Origin: S144-45 sp015494035
GTDB lineage: Bacteria; Pseudomonadota; Gammaproteobacteria; Xanthomonadales; Marinicellaceae
Length of the DNA stretch: 44,769 nucleotides
Assembly (NCBI GenBank): GCA_027057345.1
Contig: JALUIX010000153.1
Span: 1 to 44,769 of the forward strand
Direction: 5' to 3'
Each line of letters opens with the position of its first letter. The first letter of the stretch is position 1. Below the pieces are notes generated by a model, which did not search any database, was not told the origin of the DNA, and saw nothing but the letters and a program-made list of their open reading frames with translations. Positions 20,908 through 29,215 of the stretch are shown here, piece after piece. The position numbers were made by a program, and so were the translations under genes.

Positions 20908-22455
20908 ATGCAACCGCTGTACCTGAAACACCAGACCCGCCAGCTCGATCAACTGGCCGCTCGCACCCTGGGCATCAACGGCTTTGAGCTGATGCAAAAA
21001 GCCGGCGCCCAGGCTGCCGCCACACTCATGGACCTGACACAGGCCAATCCAGAAGCACCTGCCGGCCACGTGCTGGTGCTCACCGGCAATGGCAACAACG
21101 CCGGGGATGGCTACGTGCTGGCGCTGGAATATTTTCTGGCCGGGCAACCCGTGGCCGTGTGGCCCTGGAATGCACCGGAATCCCTCAGCCCCGATGCCCT
21201 GACGGCACGTCAGGCCTATGAAAAAGCCGGCGGTACCCTCCTGCCTCAGGCCGCAGCAGGTCAGGCGGCAGCCAAAAGCTGGCAGGCAGACTGGCTGGCA
21301 GACGCGCTGCTGGGCACCGGCATCAACCGGCCGGTAACGGGGGATTACGCCCGGGCCGTCGACTGGATGAACACACAATCGGCATCGGTTTTCAGCCTCG
21401 ATATTCCCAGTGGGCTGGATGCGGACACCGGCCAGCCACAGGGTCGTGCCGTCAAGGCCACGGCCACCATCACCTTTATCGCCCTCAAACCCGGCCTGTT
21501 TACCGCTGGCGGATCGGATTATTGCGGTGATCTGTTTTATGCCGACCTCGATGTGACCGCCGAAACCCTGCAAACGGTGGAACCGGCCGCCTGGCTGCTG
21601 GAAGCGCAGGACATGGAAACCGACCCGCTCACGCGAGCACGCGACTGCCACAAAGGCCATTTCGGCCACGTGCTGGTGGTTGGCGGCAACTCCGGCATGC
21701 GCGGAGCGGCCGTCCTGGCTGCCGGGGCGGCCTTGCGCAGTGGCGCCGGAAAAGTCACCGTGGCATCGCCGGCGCCCGGGCGCGATGCCATCATCACCCA
21801 GCGCCCGGAAATCATGACCGCAGACCCGGAAGAATTGCCACGGATTTCCGGCACCGGCACAGTGCTGGCCATTGGCCCGGGACTGGGCCGGAACGCTATC
21901 GCCACACGGCTTTATGAACAGTCGCTGGCATTGGCCAGAAAAAATGTCCTCCCCTGCGTCATTGATGCCGACGCACTCACCCTGCTGGCCGAGGCCAGCA
22001 CCGCCAGCGGTAAAAACACAGGCAAAAAAACGGACAAAAAAACCGACACAGCCGCCCGGCTGCCGGCCAACACCGTGCTCACGCCCCACCCCAAGGAAAC
22101 TGCCACCTTGCTGGGCAGTGACACCCCCGGCGTTCAGGCCAACCGCCTGCGTGCCGCCAAAGAACTGGCCACACGTTTTCAATGCGTGGCCGTGCTCAAA
22201 GGCAACGGCACCGTCATTGCCGCGCCAGACCAGCCTGCGTTTATCTGCCCGTTTGGCACGGCGGGCATGGCCACCGCCGGCATGGGTGATGTGTTGACCG
22301 GCGTTATCGCCGCACTCATGGGACAGGGATTAGCGCCAGCAGAAGCTGCCCGCACCGGCGTGCTCATGCATGCGCTGGCAGCGGAAATGGCCGCAAAGGG
22401 CAATGGCCTGATTGCCTCTGATGTCATCGATAAACTGCCGGACCTGCTGCCATGA
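20908..22455 (+). CDS. nnr: Bifunctional NAD(P)H-hydrate epimerase / ADP-dependent dehydratase
   Basis: 515 residues. The N-terminal YjeF_N epimerase (about 1-215) has LTGNGNNAGDGYVLAL and LDIPSGLDADTG. The C-terminal ribokinase-like dehydratase (about 235-510) has GHVLVVGGNSGMRGAAVLA, DADALTLLAE, LTPHPKETATLLG and the catalytic GTAGMATAGMGDVLTG. It repairs hydrated NADH and NADPH. Between DADALTLL and LTPHP there is a Lys/Thr-rich insert (GKNTGKKTDKKTDTAARL) not usual in the family. ATG 20908 is chosen from the YjeF_N alignment; the frame is open much further upstream, but that part is antisense to queG. The last codon overlaps tsaE by 4 bases (ATGA), which couples the two, a common gammaproteobacterial arrangement (nnr-tsaE-amiC). 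Confidence 0.95.
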   Translation: MQPLYLKHQTRQLDQLAARTLGINGFELMQKAGAQAAATLMDLTQANPEAPAGHVLVLTGNGNNAGDGYVLALEYFLAGQPVAVWPWNAPESLSPDALTARQAYEKAGGTLLPQAAAGQAAAKSWQADWLADALLGTGINRPVTGDYARAVDWMNTQSASVFSLDIPSGLDADTGQPQGRAVKATATITFIALKPGLFTAGGSDYCGDLFYADLDVTAETLQTVEPAAWLLEAQDMETDPLTRARDCHKGHFGHVLVVGGNSGMRGAAVLAAGAALRSGAGKVTVASPAPGRDAIITQRPEIMTADPEELPRISGTGTVLAIGPGLGRNAIATRLYEQSLALARKNVLPCVIDADALTLLAEASTASGKNTGKKTDKKTDTAARLPANTVLTPHPKETATLLGSDTPGVQANRLRAAKELATRFQCVAVLKGNGTVIAAPDQPAFICPFGTAGMATAGMGDVLTGVIAALMGQGLAPAEAARTGVLMHALAAEMAAKGNGLIASDVIDKLPDLLP

Positions 22456-22952
22456 ACCAACCACAGCGCCCCGCCGGCAAGGCTTTATCTGGAAAAACAA
22501 AGCCCTTGCGCCTGGACATTAGCCAACGGGCGCAATTGCAACGCCTGGCCACAACAATCAGCCAGCAACTGCCTGATCCAGGCCATGAGCCATTCTGGAT
22601 TCACTTGCGGGGCGATCTGGGCGCCGGTAAAACCACCTTCGCCCAGGACTTTATTCACGCCCTGGGCTACCCGGGGCGCGTCAAAAGCCCGACTTACTCC
22701 TTGCTGGAACAGTACCAGACCAATGGCCCCTCGGTGCTGCACATGGACCTGTACCGGCTGGCCGACCCGGAAGAACTAACCTTTATCGGACTGGACGATC
22801 TATTGTTGGACAAGCCGGTGGTGTTGGTGGAATGGCCCGAAAAAGGCGCGGGGTTCCTGCCTGCGCCCCAGCTCGAACTGCGTTTTGAACTGGACAGCGA
22901 CAGCCGCCAGGTGGAAATTTACGACCCACATCAAGTGTTCAGCCTAAGTTAA
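22452..22952 (+). CDS. tsaE: tRNA threonylcarbamoyladenosine biosynthesis ATPase TsaE
   Basis: 166 residues. Small P-loop protein that works with TsaB and TsaD in t6A37 tRNA modification. Walker A is in LRGDLGAGKTTFAQDFIHALG, followed by RVKSPTYSLLEQY and HMDLYRLADPEELTFIGLDDLL, with VVLVEWPEKG near the end; all are hallmark segments. The N-terminus carries about 25 extra basic residues compared with E. coli (PQRPAGKALSGKTK). The start ATG overlaps the nnr stop. amiC follows after 72 bases. Confidence 0.96.
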   Translation: MNQPQRPAGKALSGKTKPLRLDISQRAQLQRLATTISQQLPDPGHEPFWIHLRGDLGAGKTTFAQDFIHALGYPGRVKSPTYSLLEQYQTNGPSVLHMDLYRLADPEELTFIGLDDLLLDKPVVLVEWPEKGAGFLPAPQLELRFELDSDSRQVEIYDPHQVFSLS

Positions 22953-23024
22953 TGTTTTTTATGGGAATATTGCCTTGCAAGGACTTTCATATTACACTCT
23001 TTCCAAACACACCAACCGTGCGCC

Positions 23025-24374
23025 ATGATGCTTCGCCCGTTTTTACGCCTATTCCCTGTCATTTGCGCCAGCTGGATGCTGATACTGGCCGGTTCGGCCA
23101 GTGCGGGCACTGCCAGCACAGTCAGTAAAGTCTCGGTGGACGGCTTGCGCGTCTGGAGCGGGCCCGACCACACCCGGGCCGTGTTTGACCTGAGTGGCCA
23201 GGTGGATTATCAACTGTTTCAGCTCGACAACCCGCCACGGGTAGTGCTGGACGTGAACGATGCCGACCTGAAAACCCGCCTGAAAGTAAATAACAACGCC
23301 GATATCCGTGGCATTCGACACGGCAAGAAAGGCAAAAGCACACTGCGCCTGGTGTTTGACCTGAACCGGAACAAACGCGCCAAAAGTTTCCTGCTGCCAC
23401 CCAACGAAAAATACGGCCACCGCCTGGTGGTGGATTTCAGCGACCCCAAGGCCAAACAGAAAATCAAGAAAAGTGCCAAGGCCAGCGCCAGCAAGCAGCG
23501 CGACATCATCATTGCGGTGGATGCCGGGCATGGCGGCGAAGACCCCGGAGCCAGTGGCGCGCGCGGCAGCAAGGAAAAACACATCACCCTGGCCATCGCC
23601 CGCCAGCTGGCCAAAGCCATCAATGCCGAAGTGGGCATGAAGGCCGTGCTGATTCGTGATGGCGACTACTACGTGGGCCTGCGCCAGCGTTTTGAAAAAG
23701 CCCGCGCCCATCAGGCCGACCTGTTTGTTTCCATTCACGCGGATGCCTTTTACGACCCCAAGGTGCATGGCATGAGCGTTTACGTGCTGTCACAAAAAGG
23801 CGCCACCTCCGAAGCGGCCAAATGGCTGGCCCGGTCAGAAAACAAAGCTGATCTGATTGGCGGGGTCAAACTGGACGGCAAGGACACCCTGCTGGCTCGC
23901 GTCCTGCTTGATTTGAGCCAGAATGCCGCCATGGAAGCCAGCCAGAAAGTGGCCAATGAAGTGCTGTCATCGCTGTCAAAAATCGAAAAACCGCACAAGA
24001 AACACGTGGAAAAAGCCAATTTCGCGGTGCTTAAATCCCCCGATGTGCCTTCCATCCTGGTGGAAACGGCCTTTATCTCCAACCCGCAGGAAGAAAAACG
24101 CCTGAAGAGTCATTCATTCCGGCAACAAGTGGCCAAAGCCATCCTGAACGGCATCAAAACCTATTTCTACCAGTCCCCACCACCGGACACCCTGATCGCC
24201 AGCCGCGTCAAGGCGGCCCGCAATCGCCCCAACCGTCACATTGTCTCCCGTGGAGAAACCCTCAGCGGCATCGCGCAAAAATACCGGCTGGACCTGCGCA
24301 GCCTGCGCAAGGCCAACAAAAAGAAAACCGACCGCATCCGCTCCGGCGAAGTGTTGGTTATCCCCACCAGCTAG
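23025..24374 (+). CDS. amiC: N-acetylmuramoyl-L-alanine amidase (AmiB/AmiC family) with AMIN and LysM domains
   Basis: 449 residues: signal peptide (about 1-26, ending GSASAG), AMIN domain (about 30-130, septal targeting), Amidase_3 zinc hydrolase (about 160-385, with IAVDAGHGGEDPGASG, SIHADAF, SILVETAFISNPQEE), and a C-terminal LysM (HIVSRGETLSGIAQKYRLD). It splits daughter-cell peptidoglycan; the amidase class needs an EnvC/NlpD activator, and envC is present at 35606. With a LysM it resembles AmiB more than E. coli AmiC, so the symbol is approximate. The TAG stop (24372-24374) is part of the CTAG target duplication of repeat copy F, so the insertion left the protein unchanged. Confidence 0.94.
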   Translation: MMLRPFLRLFPVICASWMLILAGSASAGTASTVSKVSVDGLRVWSGPDHTRAVFDLSGQVDYQLFQLDNPPRVVLDVNDADLKTRLKVNNNADIRGIRHGKKGKSTLRLVFDLNRNKRAKSFLLPPNEKYGHRLVVDFSDPKAKQKIKKSAKASASKQRDIIIAVDAGHGGEDPGASGARGSKEKHITLAIARQLAKAINAEVGMKAVLIRDGDYYVGLRQRFEKARAHQADLFVSIHADAFYDPKVHGMSVYVLSQKGATSEAAKWLARSENKADLIGGVKLDGKDTLLARVLLDLSQNAAMEASQKVANEVLSSLSKIEKPHKKHVEKANFAVLKSPDVPSILVETAFISNPQEEKRLKSHSFRQQVAKAILNGIKTYFYQSPPPDTLIASRVKAARNRPNRHIVSRGETLSGIAQKYRLDLRSLRKANKKKTDRIRSGEVLVIPTS

Positions 24375-24536
24375 GGAAGCTCTGATCGAATCGTGACACG
24401 GCATCTTGTGGCGTAAAATCGTCCATTTCGGACGTTGCAAACCTTCGCAATAGCCTTGCTATTACGTGCGGTTTGCTCCTTGAACTGAACAATTCTTCAC
24501 GACAATCTGCTCGCGCCAGATTCAACCAGAGCTTCC
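24375..24536 (-). repeat. YTAR-flanked palindromic repeat, copy F (subtype 1)
   Basis: A 162-bp element, reverse orientation, starting GGAAGCTCTGATCGAATC and ending GATTCAACCAGAGCTTCC. The left flank is CTAG (24371-24374). The right flank reads CAG (24537-24539), consistent with CTAG minus one base. A fragment of another copy follows at once. Confidence 0.9.
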
Positions 24537-24539
24537 CAG

Positions 24540-24555
24540 GGAAGCTCTGGTTGAC
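24540..24555 (+). repeat. Solo terminal repeat fragment, copy H
   Basis: GGAAGCTCTGGTTGAC matches the family end and breaks off abruptly. With the end of copy F it forms a palindrome of 16-base arms around one base (about 24522-24554). It is probably the remnant of a second tandem copy, as at megL, or a one-ended rearrangement. Confidence 0.75.
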
Positions 24556-24678
24556 AAAAGAATTTTTTTCATCAAAAATCGTTTGCCACCAACCTGCTTT
24601 CCTACCTTGGCGCTAAAAACAGGCAGGCATTTGCTTTCTTGTTAAATCAGGTACTAACCAGAGACCCCTAAAGCTTAC

Positions 24679-26100
24679 ATGCTCTTTGCCAGCCTGCATT
24701 TTTTTATTTTCTTCGTGATTGTGGTTTTCACCAGCGCCGTGTTGCGCCGTTACCAGCCACGGACGGAAATCCTGTTTCTGACGTTGGCCAGTGCCTATTT
24801 TTACGGGCAATGGAGCTGGACCTACCTGATTTTGATATACATCACTATAGTGACCGACTTTTTCCTTGGTCTGCGCTGTTATCACAGCAACAATCCCCGC
24901 CACTTTCTGTGGCTCAGCCTGCTGGTTAACCTGGGCATTCTGATATTTTTCAAATACGCCAATTTCCTGTTGCACTCGGGCACCGAAGTCCTGCAACTGG
25001 CGGGTATACCCTGGCAATTTACGCCCCTGGACTTCCTGTTACCGGTGGGCATTTCCTTTTACACCTTCCAGAGTATGAGCTACACCATCGATATTTACCG
25101 CGGTCAGCTCACGCCCCGTCGCTCACTGCTGGAATACGCACTGTTCGTGTCGTTTTTCCCCCAACTGGTGGCCGGACCCATTGTCCGGGCCAAGGAATTC
25201 TTCCAGCAACTGGACGGCAAACGCCAGTTTACCTTCGCCATGGCACAGTCCGGTTTTTTGCTAATTCTTATCGGGCTGGTCAAAAAAACCGTCTTTGCCG
25301 ACAACCTGGCGAGCGTGGTTGACCCGGTTTTCAACCAACCGGCACATCACGGCAGTTTGGCAACGCTCCTGGCGGTCTACGCCTTTGCTTTCCAGATTTA
25401 TTTTGACTTTTCCGGCTACACCGACATCGCCATCGGCGCGGCCAAATTTCTCGGCTTCACTTTTCCTAAAAACTTCAACTATCCCTACACCGCCTTGTCA
25501 ATACAGGACTTCTGGCGACGCTGGCACATGACACTCTCGCGGTGGTTGCGCGATTACCTTTATATCAGCCTGGGTGGGAATCGCCATGGCTCATGGAAAA
25601 CCAGCCGCAATCTTTTCCTGACCATGTTCCTGGGCGGCCTCTGGCATGGGGCCTCCTGGAATTTCGCCATTTGGGGAACGTTACACGGCCTGTATCTTTC
25701 GGCGGAAAAATTGATGCGCCTGCCCCTTCGTCAGGGCCTCAGCATTGAAGACCGTTTACACCGGCATACTGCCGGGCGCTGGCTACGCTGGCTGATCACG
25801 TTTAACCTGGTGTGCCTGGCCTGGGTGTTTTTCCGGGCCAGTAATTTCACTGACAGCCTGACTGTGCTGGGTAATATTGTCGACTGGCACGGGCGAAATA
25901 TCTCTCCAGGGCAATGGCTGACCATTGCCGTGCTGGTCGGGTTTGTGGCCTTGCACTGGCTGGGACGACAGTGGCAAATTGCCGAGCGCAGTGGCCAGTT
26001 AAAAACCCCGGCCTACGTCAGCCTCAGTGTCTTGCTGATTTTGACGCTGATTGGTTTTGCCGCCCGTGAACCGGCGGCATTTATCTACTTCCAGTTCTGA
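24679..26100 (+). CDS. MBOAT-family O-acyltransferase (AlgI-like)
   Basis: A 473-residue polytopic inner-membrane protein with about 10-12 helices. The AlgI signatures are present: LPVGISFYTFQSMSYTIDIYRG, SFFPQLVAGPIVRAKEF, FWRRWHMTLSRWLRDYLYI and GGLWHGASWNF with the conserved histidine at about residue 323. AlgI-type proteins carry acetyl groups across the membrane to acetylate an exported polysaccharide. No alginate genes are nearby, so the polymer is unknown; peptidoglycan or an exopolysaccharide are options. The next gene begins one base after the stop and looks like the periplasmic SGNH partner, making a two-gene O-acetylation unit. The ATG at 24679 lacks a clear ribosome site. Confidence 0.92.
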   Translation: MLFASLHFFIFFVIVVFTSAVLRRYQPRTEILFLTLASAYFYGQWSWTYLILIYITIVTDFFLGLRCYHSNNPRHFLWLSLLVNLGILIFFKYANFLLHSGTEVLQLAGIPWQFTPLDFLLPVGISFYTFQSMSYTIDIYRGQLTPRRSLLEYALFVSFFPQLVAGPIVRAKEFFQQLDGKRQFTFAMAQSGFLLILIGLVKKTVFADNLASVVDPVFNQPAHHGSLATLLAVYAFAFQIYFDFSGYTDIAIGAAKFLGFTFPKNFNYPYTALSIQDFWRRWHMTLSRWLRDYLYISLGGNRHGSWKTSRNLFLTMFLGGLWHGASWNFAIWGTLHGLYLSAEKLMRLPLRQGLSIEDRLHRHTAGRWLRWLITFNLVCLAWVFFRASNFTDSLTVLGNIVDWHGRNISPGQWLTIAVLVGFVALHWLGRQWQIAERSGQLKTPAYVSLSVLLILTLIGFAAREPAAFIYFQF

Positions 26101-26101
26101 T

Positions 26102-27241
26102 ATGTTTGCTTTCTTCCGCCATAAAAAATTCTGGTTGACCTGGCTTGTTTTGGCTGTACTGGCCCTGGGGCTGGAAATTGCCTTGCGACAGGGAATCTGG
26201 GACCCATTTATGCACCCACGTTCGTTCGTCAGCAATGCCTTGAAACGGGTCAAGGCGGCTGAAACCCTTGGTGAGGGAAACATTGACTGGATCAGCGTCG
26301 GAAACTCCGCTTTTGACTGGGGCACCAATCACGGCAAAGTGCGTCAATCGCTGGCAGAACAGGGAAAAAACTACCTCCGCTTTGGGTTTGAAAGTGGCGG
26401 GTTCATGAGCCTGCAAACCAGCACAGACTGGGCCATCAAGCACCTGCCCAAGCTGCAAGGTATTATTGTCGGGATGCCAGTGCATTATCTGGCCAGTTTC
26501 AATGATCCCAAAAAAACCTATCAGGTAAGCTGGCCATTTCTATCCGAAATGGACGCCGACAGCTACCAGTATTTTCGCTTCATCCATAAGCCCTTTGCCT
26601 GGCCTTTCAAAACCGCAACAGGTATTTTTGGCCCGGATCTGCTGGATTTTCTCCATCACCCTATACGGCGATTAGCCTTGAGAACAAAAAAGCCACCCGA
26701 AACCCTTGAGCAGATACTCAACTATAACCGCCATATGCCGCGCGATTTGTGCCAATACTCTCTTGAGACACTCAAGGCCTGCGTAGCCACCGCAAAACAG
26801 CTCAAGAAAAAGAAAAAGCGAACCGGCCCGGAGCAGTTTATTGTTAATGTTTGTGGAACAGCCTTTGCCCAACGACGCCTGAAGCACAAACGCGGGATGC
26901 CCCCTCTCAGCCCGACCGAAGAGGCGCAGTTAACCCGCAACTGGGTGCGCTTTTTCCGCCATGTGCTGGCCAGGGACAAGCAAATCAGACTGGTGTTGAT
27001 GCCAGCACACACGTTAATGAACTACGCCGTCCGCTCGCCTTCGGCTGAAAAAATATTGGACAATGTGCTCACTCAGCTTCGGGGCCAACCAGGGTTTCAG
27101 GTGATTGATCTGCGCGACACGTTCCAACAACACCAAGAATACCGGGAATGTCAGCTCTATAACGACCCGCTGCATTACAACAATAACGGTAAAAAACTCT
27201 TCACCGAGGCATTAATCAGCGCATTGCAGGCACCGGATTAG
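26102..27241 (+). CDS. SGNH/GDSL-like periplasmic protein, partner of the MBOAT acyltransferase
   Basis: 379 residues. One N-terminal membrane anchor (about 8-28, FWLTWLVLAVLALGLEIAL) precedes a periplasmic domain. SVGNSAFDWG (Ser69) matches block I of SGNH hydrolases, and YNDPLHYNNNGKKLF near the C-terminus provides the Asp355/His358 pair of block V. This is the same fold class as AlgJ/AlgX, DltD and PatB, which finish polysaccharide or teichoic-acid acylation. A 1-base gap to the MBOAT gene supports joint translation and function. A Lys-rich stretch (KQLKKKKKRTG, about 235-245) is unusual for a periplasmic surface. The family was inferred from motifs rather than overall recognition. Confidence 0.75.
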   Translation: MFAFFRHKKFWLTWLVLAVLALGLEIALRQGIWDPFMHPRSFVSNALKRVKAAETLGEGNIDWISVGNSAFDWGTNHGKVRQSLAEQGKNYLRFGFESGGFMSLQTSTDWAIKHLPKLQGIIVGMPVHYLASFNDPKKTYQVSWPFLSEMDADSYQYFRFIHKPFAWPFKTATGIFGPDLLDFLHHPIRRLALRTKKPPETLEQILNYNRHMPRDLCQYSLETLKACVATAKQLKKKKKRTGPEQFIVNVCGTAFAQRRLKHKRGMPPLSPTEEAQLTRNWVRFFRHVLARDKQIRLVLMPAHTLMNYAVRSPSAEKILDNVLTQLRGQPGFQVIDLRDTFQQHQEYRECQLYNDPLHYNNNGKKLFTEALISALQAPD

Positions 27242-27300
27242 CCCGCACAGCAAATGCCTCCTGTCGTTGCATTTAGCCTGCCATTGGCAAAAACTGCCGG

Positions 27301-27306
27301 TATAAT
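27301..27306 (+). promoter_or_regulatory. Candidate -10 element of the peptide ABC operon
   Basis: A perfect TATAAT lies 33 bases before the ATG at 27339, giving a leader of about 25 bases. No strong -35 is seen at 17 bases (CTGCCA), so the promoter is weak or activator-dependent. Confidence 0.45.
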
Positions 27307-27338
27307 CAGATCTGGACACTCAGCCCCCTGAATCAAAC

Positions 27339-29177
27339 ATGCACAGACGCACCACCTTTCGTATCGCAAGACACACCGTCGAACTAATGCTCCTGGCCCT
27401 GTTACTGACCGCTTGCTACGGCAGTGGCGATGAGTCGGCGCAGGACAAGGTCATCAATACCGTCTCCACGGTGGATGCCAACGGCTTCAAGACCTACAAG
27501 CATTCCATGGACGGCACGCCCACCACACTGGACCCGGTGCAGGCGGCCACGGTGTATTCCAACACCACCATCCTGAATATTTTTGACACCCTTTACAGTT
27601 ACAAGTACCTCAAGCGACCTTACGAAATCAAGCCCAACCTGGCCACGGCCATGCCGGAAGTCAGCGATGACGGCCTTACCTACACCATCCACATCAAGCC
27701 CGGCGTGTATTTTCACGATGATCCGTCTTTCCCCGAAGGCAAGGGACGTGAAGTTACCGCGGACGATTTTGTCTATTCCATCAAGCGCCATTTCGACCCC
27801 AAAAGCCGCTCCCAGGGCGCCTGGTTGTGGAGCGGTAAAATTGTCGGCCTGGATGAATGGAAAAAGGCCGGTTCGGATTACAGCCAGGAAATCGAAGGGC
27901 TGAAAGCACTGGATCGCTACACCATCCAGATCAAACTCAAAAAACCTTACCCGCAGCTCATCTATTCCCTGGCCATGGGATTTTCGTCCATTGTGCCCAA
28001 AGAGGCAGTGGCCCATTACGGCAAGGAGTTTGGTATTCATCCGGTGGGTTCCGGGCCGTTTATCCTCAAGTCCTTTGATACCAGCCGCGCCATCCTGGAC
28101 AAAAACCCCAATTTCCGTCAGGAGCCGCTGGACATCTACGCCGAAGGCTATGACGAAGCCAAACACGGTTTTACCGGCATCAAGGCGCTGCACGGCAAAA
28201 GCCCGCCGTTTGTGGATCGCATCATCATCAACTACATTCACGAAACCGCCGCCCGCTGGAACTCCTTCACCAAGGGCAACGAAATCCAGTACACCTCGGT
28301 GCCCAAGGAGCAACAGAACAGCGTGCTGGCGAGCATTGACCCGTTGACCCTGCAACCCTGGATTGAAAAGAATTTTCATCACCTGTTTGGCATGGAAGCC
28401 GGCTTTGTTTATTCCGGTTTCAACATGGATGACCCCACCTTCGGCTACACCGGAGACCTCAACAAAGACGCCATGAACAAGGCCCTGCGTTGCGCCATCC
28501 GCAAAGCCTTTAACTGGGACCAGCGCAACAAGGCCTTTTATTTCGGCCTAGGCACGGTGTTCCCCGGCGTCATCACCCCGGCGGTGCCCGAATACGATCC
28601 GGACATGAGCAAGGAATCCATTACACTGGACATTGAAGGGGCCAAAAAACTACTGGCCGATGCCGGCTGGAACGTCGACAACCTGCCAACGCTGGAATAC
28701 CACACCTCCGGCGGCATCACCTACCGGCAGTTTTTTGAGCAGTTTCGTGGCTTTTTGAAAAAAATCGGCTACCCGGTGGACAAGGTCAAGTTTGTGCCCT
28801 ACCCCACCTTTGGCGAGTTCAACAAGGCGTTGAAAAATCGTGAAACGCCCTATTTTTCCCTGGGCTGGGGGCTGGATTATCCGGACGCGGAAAATACCCT
28901 GCAGCTGTTTTACGGCCCCAATGAATCGCCCGGCTCCAACAACTTCAATTACAAAAACCCGGCATTTGACGCGCTATTTGAAAAAGCACGCATCATGCAG
29001 CCTGGCCCTGAACGCACCGCCGCCTACCGGAAGCTGAACCAGATGGTGGTGGACGATTGCGTGGTCATTTCTGGCCTGTCGCGCAACCGCATTTACCTGT
29101 GGCACAAAAACGTTATCATGCTGCCTGACCGGGAAATCCTGGGCGGCTTTTTTATGCGCTACGTGGACGTGAAATGA
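27339..29177 (+). CDS. Oligopeptide ABC transporter substrate-binding lipoprotein (SBP family 5)
   Basis: 612 residues. Lipoprotein signal with lipobox LLLTAC (cysteine about residue 26). SBP_bac_5 body with TLDPVQAATVYSNTTILNIFDTLY, YTIHIKPGVYFHDDPSF, VTADDFVYSIKR and the C-terminal lobe LGWGLDYPDAENTLQLFYGPN and SGLSRNRIYLWHKNV. The family (OppA/DppA) binds peptides or similar solutes in the periplasm. Two permease genes follow (38-base gap, then a 4-base overlap), so this is an importer operon. It is about 70 residues longer than OppA. The substrate is unknown. Confidence 0.92.
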   Translation: MHRRTTFRIARHTVELMLLALLLTACYGSGDESAQDKVINTVSTVDANGFKTYKHSMDGTPTTLDPVQAATVYSNTTILNIFDTLYSYKYLKRPYEIKPNLATAMPEVSDDGLTYTIHIKPGVYFHDDPSFPEGKGREVTADDFVYSIKRHFDPKSRSQGAWLWSGKIVGLDEWKKAGSDYSQEIEGLKALDRYTIQIKLKKPYPQLIYSLAMGFSSIVPKEAVAHYGKEFGIHPVGSGPFILKSFDTSRAILDKNPNFRQEPLDIYAEGYDEAKHGFTGIKALHGKSPPFVDRIIINYIHETAARWNSFTKGNEIQYTSVPKEQQNSVLASIDPLTLQPWIEKNFHHLFGMEAGFVYSGFNMDDPTFGYTGDLNKDAMNKALRCAIRKAFNWDQRNKAFYFGLGTVFPGVITPAVPEYDPDMSKESITLDIEGAKKLLADAGWNVDNLPTLEYHTSGGITYRQFFEQFRGFLKKIGYPVDKVKFVPYPTFGEFNKALKNRETPYFSLGWGLDYPDAENTLQLFYGPNESPGSNNFNYKNPAFDALFEKARIMQPGPERTAAYRKLNQMVVDDCVVISGLSRNRIYLWHKNVIMLPDREILGGFFMRYVDVK

Positions 29178-29215
29178 ACCGAAAAACATTCAATACCAGC
29201 ACGGGGAACTGATCT

